Assembly (NCBI GenBank): GCA_046714215.1
Contig: JBKKBM010000164.1
Span: forward strand, 1-7,297
DNA from: DATLCI01 sp046714215
Lineage (GTDB): Bacteria; Acidobacteriota; Terriglobia; Terriglobales; Acidobacteriaceae
Reading direction: 5' to 3'
Length of the DNA: 7,297 nucleotides
Within the stretch, counting starts at the first letter, position 1. Every line of letters begins with the position of its first letter. Under the pieces are notes generated by a model. The model was not told the DNA's origin. It did not search any database and saw only the letters and a program-made list of their open reading frames with translations. Shown here one piece after another: positions 6,214 to 7,297 of this stretch. Position numbers and translations under genes: made by a program.

Positions 6214-7297
6214 TGAGACTTCGCTTCCTCTTACTATGTTCAGCGATGCTGCCCACCGTGGCGCTTGCGCAAACTCATTTTCAATATGAGCGTCCGGTCT
6301 CCGTCGCCGAGCCAGCCAAGCAGAACTTTGTCGTAGTGGATGAGACCATCCTGGTGCGCACGCGCCCGGACATGGGTGACATCCGCCTGTATGCCGACGT
6401 ATCTGGCCAACCAGGCCGCGAGGTGCAATACGTCCTGCGAACGCAGCGCGCCTCGCGCTACAGCAGTTGGACGCCTACGCGAATACTGAACAAGGGCGCG
6501 GTCGGGGGCGAAACACAATTCACCGTGGACGTCAGCGTTCCCGAATACGACCGCCTCGAACTCGCCCTCACGGCGAAAGACTTTGTCGCCCGTGCGACGG
6601 TCGAGGGCGCGGACGATGCGGCCGCCAAGACCTGGAACAATCTGGGCGCGTACTCGCTCTACGATTTTTCCCAGGAGAAGCTGGGGTCGAACAAGAACAT
6701 CCGGCTGCCGGCGCCCGCGCGCTATCGCTATTTGCGCATCACTATCTCCGGCGGCGTGGCGCCCGAAGAAGTGGACGGCGCGAACATCGCCAACTTTCAG
6801 GAAGACAAAGCCCAGTATGTCGCTCTCACCGCGCAGACGCAGGTCACGCAGCGAGGCAATCACACGCTGGTGAGTTGGAATACATCTGACCGGCTGCCGG
6901 TGGAGCGCATCGTGGTGGAAGTGGCCCCCGCAGAGGTCAACTTCAGCCGCGACAGCACCTTATTCTGCGATGACCGCCCCGTCAGCAATCACGACATCAG
7001 CCGGGTCCGCTTGGTCCGCAAAGGAAGGAAGATAGAGTCGGAGTCGCTCGCCGTGGAGCCCTATGGTCTGCGCTGCAAGAGCTATCGGCTGGAGATCTTC
7101 AATGGCGACAATCCGGCGCTGCCCATCGGCAAAGTGGTCCCGATGATGCTGGAGCGACGCATCTACTTTGATCCGAAGAATGAAGCGGACTTCAAGCTTT
7201 ACTATGGCGACGAAAAGACGGGCGCGCCGAAGTACGACTACGCCAAATTTTTCGAGCCGACGGAGCCCGGTCAAAGCGCGCAGGCAGCGCTCAAGCC
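6213..7297 (+). CDS. DUF3999-type exported protein, 3' end outside the window
   Basis: The frame is open from the ATG at 6213 to the right edge (361 full codons plus two bases), with no stop. It starts with a Sec signal peptide (MRLRFLLLCSAMLPTVALAQ, likely cut near ALA|Q). The visible mature part is a beta-rich periplasmic region. Near the N-terminus are FQYERPVSV and a DIRLYADVSGQPGREVQYVL segment. Later come YRYLRITISGG (about residues 170-180), VSWNTSDRLPVERIVVEVAP and YRLEIFNGDNPALPI. These match the pattern I know for DUF3999 proteins, which sit next to DUF2339 genes and usually end in a membrane anchor that would lie beyond the edge here. The start is supported by the TAATG overlap with the upstream stop and by GGAAGG at 6195-6200, although that spacing of 12 is long. 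The function is unknown; the pairing suggests a complex in which this protein is the periplasmic part. Confidence 0.85.
   Translation, partial: MRLRFLLLCSAMLPTVALAQTHFQYERPVSVAEPAKQNFVVVDETILVRTRPDMGDIRLYADVSGQPGREVQYVLRTQRASRYSSWTPTRILNKGAVGGETQFTVDVSVPEYDRLELALTAKDFVARATVEGADDAAAKTWNNLGAYSLYDFSQEKLGSNKNIRLPAPARYRYLRITISGGVAPEEVDGANIANFQEDKAQYVALTAQTQVTQRGNHTLVSWNTSDRLPVERIVVEVAPAEVNFSRDSTLFCDDRPVSNHDISRVRLVRKGRKIESESLAVEPYGLRCKSYRLEIFNGDNPALPIGKVVPMMLERRIYFDPKNEADFKLYYGDEKTGAPKYDYAKFFEPTEPGQSAQAALK

Noticed and set aside
6240..6863. Antisense open frame of 207 codons opposite the DUF3999-type gene
   Set aside because: It lies fully within a convincing + strand gene with a signal peptide and has no recognisable features; GC-rich sequence gives long shadow frames.
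1..7297. CRISPR array, tRNA, insertion sequence or attachment site
   Set aside because: I found no spaced direct repeats, no cloverleaf, no transposase or integrase frames and no terminal inverted repeats; the only repeat pair of note is the in-gene His/Met motif.

Overview
The window reads as ordinary chromosomal DNA of a diderm (Gram-negative type) bacterium. It is moderately GC-rich and densely coding, and every gene I accept lies on the + strand. An outer-membrane TolC-family channel, a c-type cytochrome and several Sec signal peptides require an outer membrane and a periplasm. The gene combination (copper-oxidase-type multicopper oxidase, CzcC-like channel, small DUF5666-like and NTF2-like exported proteins, DUF2339/DUF3999 pair) reminds me of soil Acidobacteriota. 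That lineage call is a low-confidence inference from memory.

Region 1 (1-4156) looks like one co-transcribed metal-handling cluster of six genes, most likely for copper: the 3' end of a multicopper oxidase, a CzcC/TolC-type outer-membrane factor with two copies of a His/Met motif, a membrane-anchored mono-heme cytochrome c, a small exported DUF5666-like protein, an exported NTF2/SnoaL-like protein, and a cytoplasmic class I SAM-dependent methyltransferase. The genes overlap by 4 bases or are separated by 2-17 bases. Four of the six gene products carry His- or Met-rich stretches, mostly at their ends, as expected for proteins that meet copper in the periplasm. A reasonable model is that the oxidase converts Cu(I) to less toxic Cu(II), the small proteins bind or buffer copper, the outer-membrane channel exports it, and the cytochrome exchanges electrons with the oxidase or the respiratory chain. 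No inner-membrane RND pump or membrane-fusion partner is visible; these would have to lie upstream of the window or elsewhere.

Region 2 (4157-4326) is a 170-base gap. It opens with an 11-base inverted repeat just after the methyltransferase stop, probably the end of the first transcription unit. I see no convincing promoter in it.

Region 3 (4327-7297) holds a large polytopic DUF2339 membrane protein. It is followed, with a one-base stop/start overlap, by an exported DUF3999-type protein that runs off the right edge. These two families are known to be neighbours; their function is not established, though an envelope role is plausible.

There are no tRNA, rRNA, CRISPR, insertion-sequence or integration signals. 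The undescribed biology most worth attention is the composition of the copper cluster (cytochrome, DUF5666-like, NTF2-like and methyltransferase genes attached to an oxidase and an outer-membrane factor) and the unknown DUF2339/DUF3999 pair.
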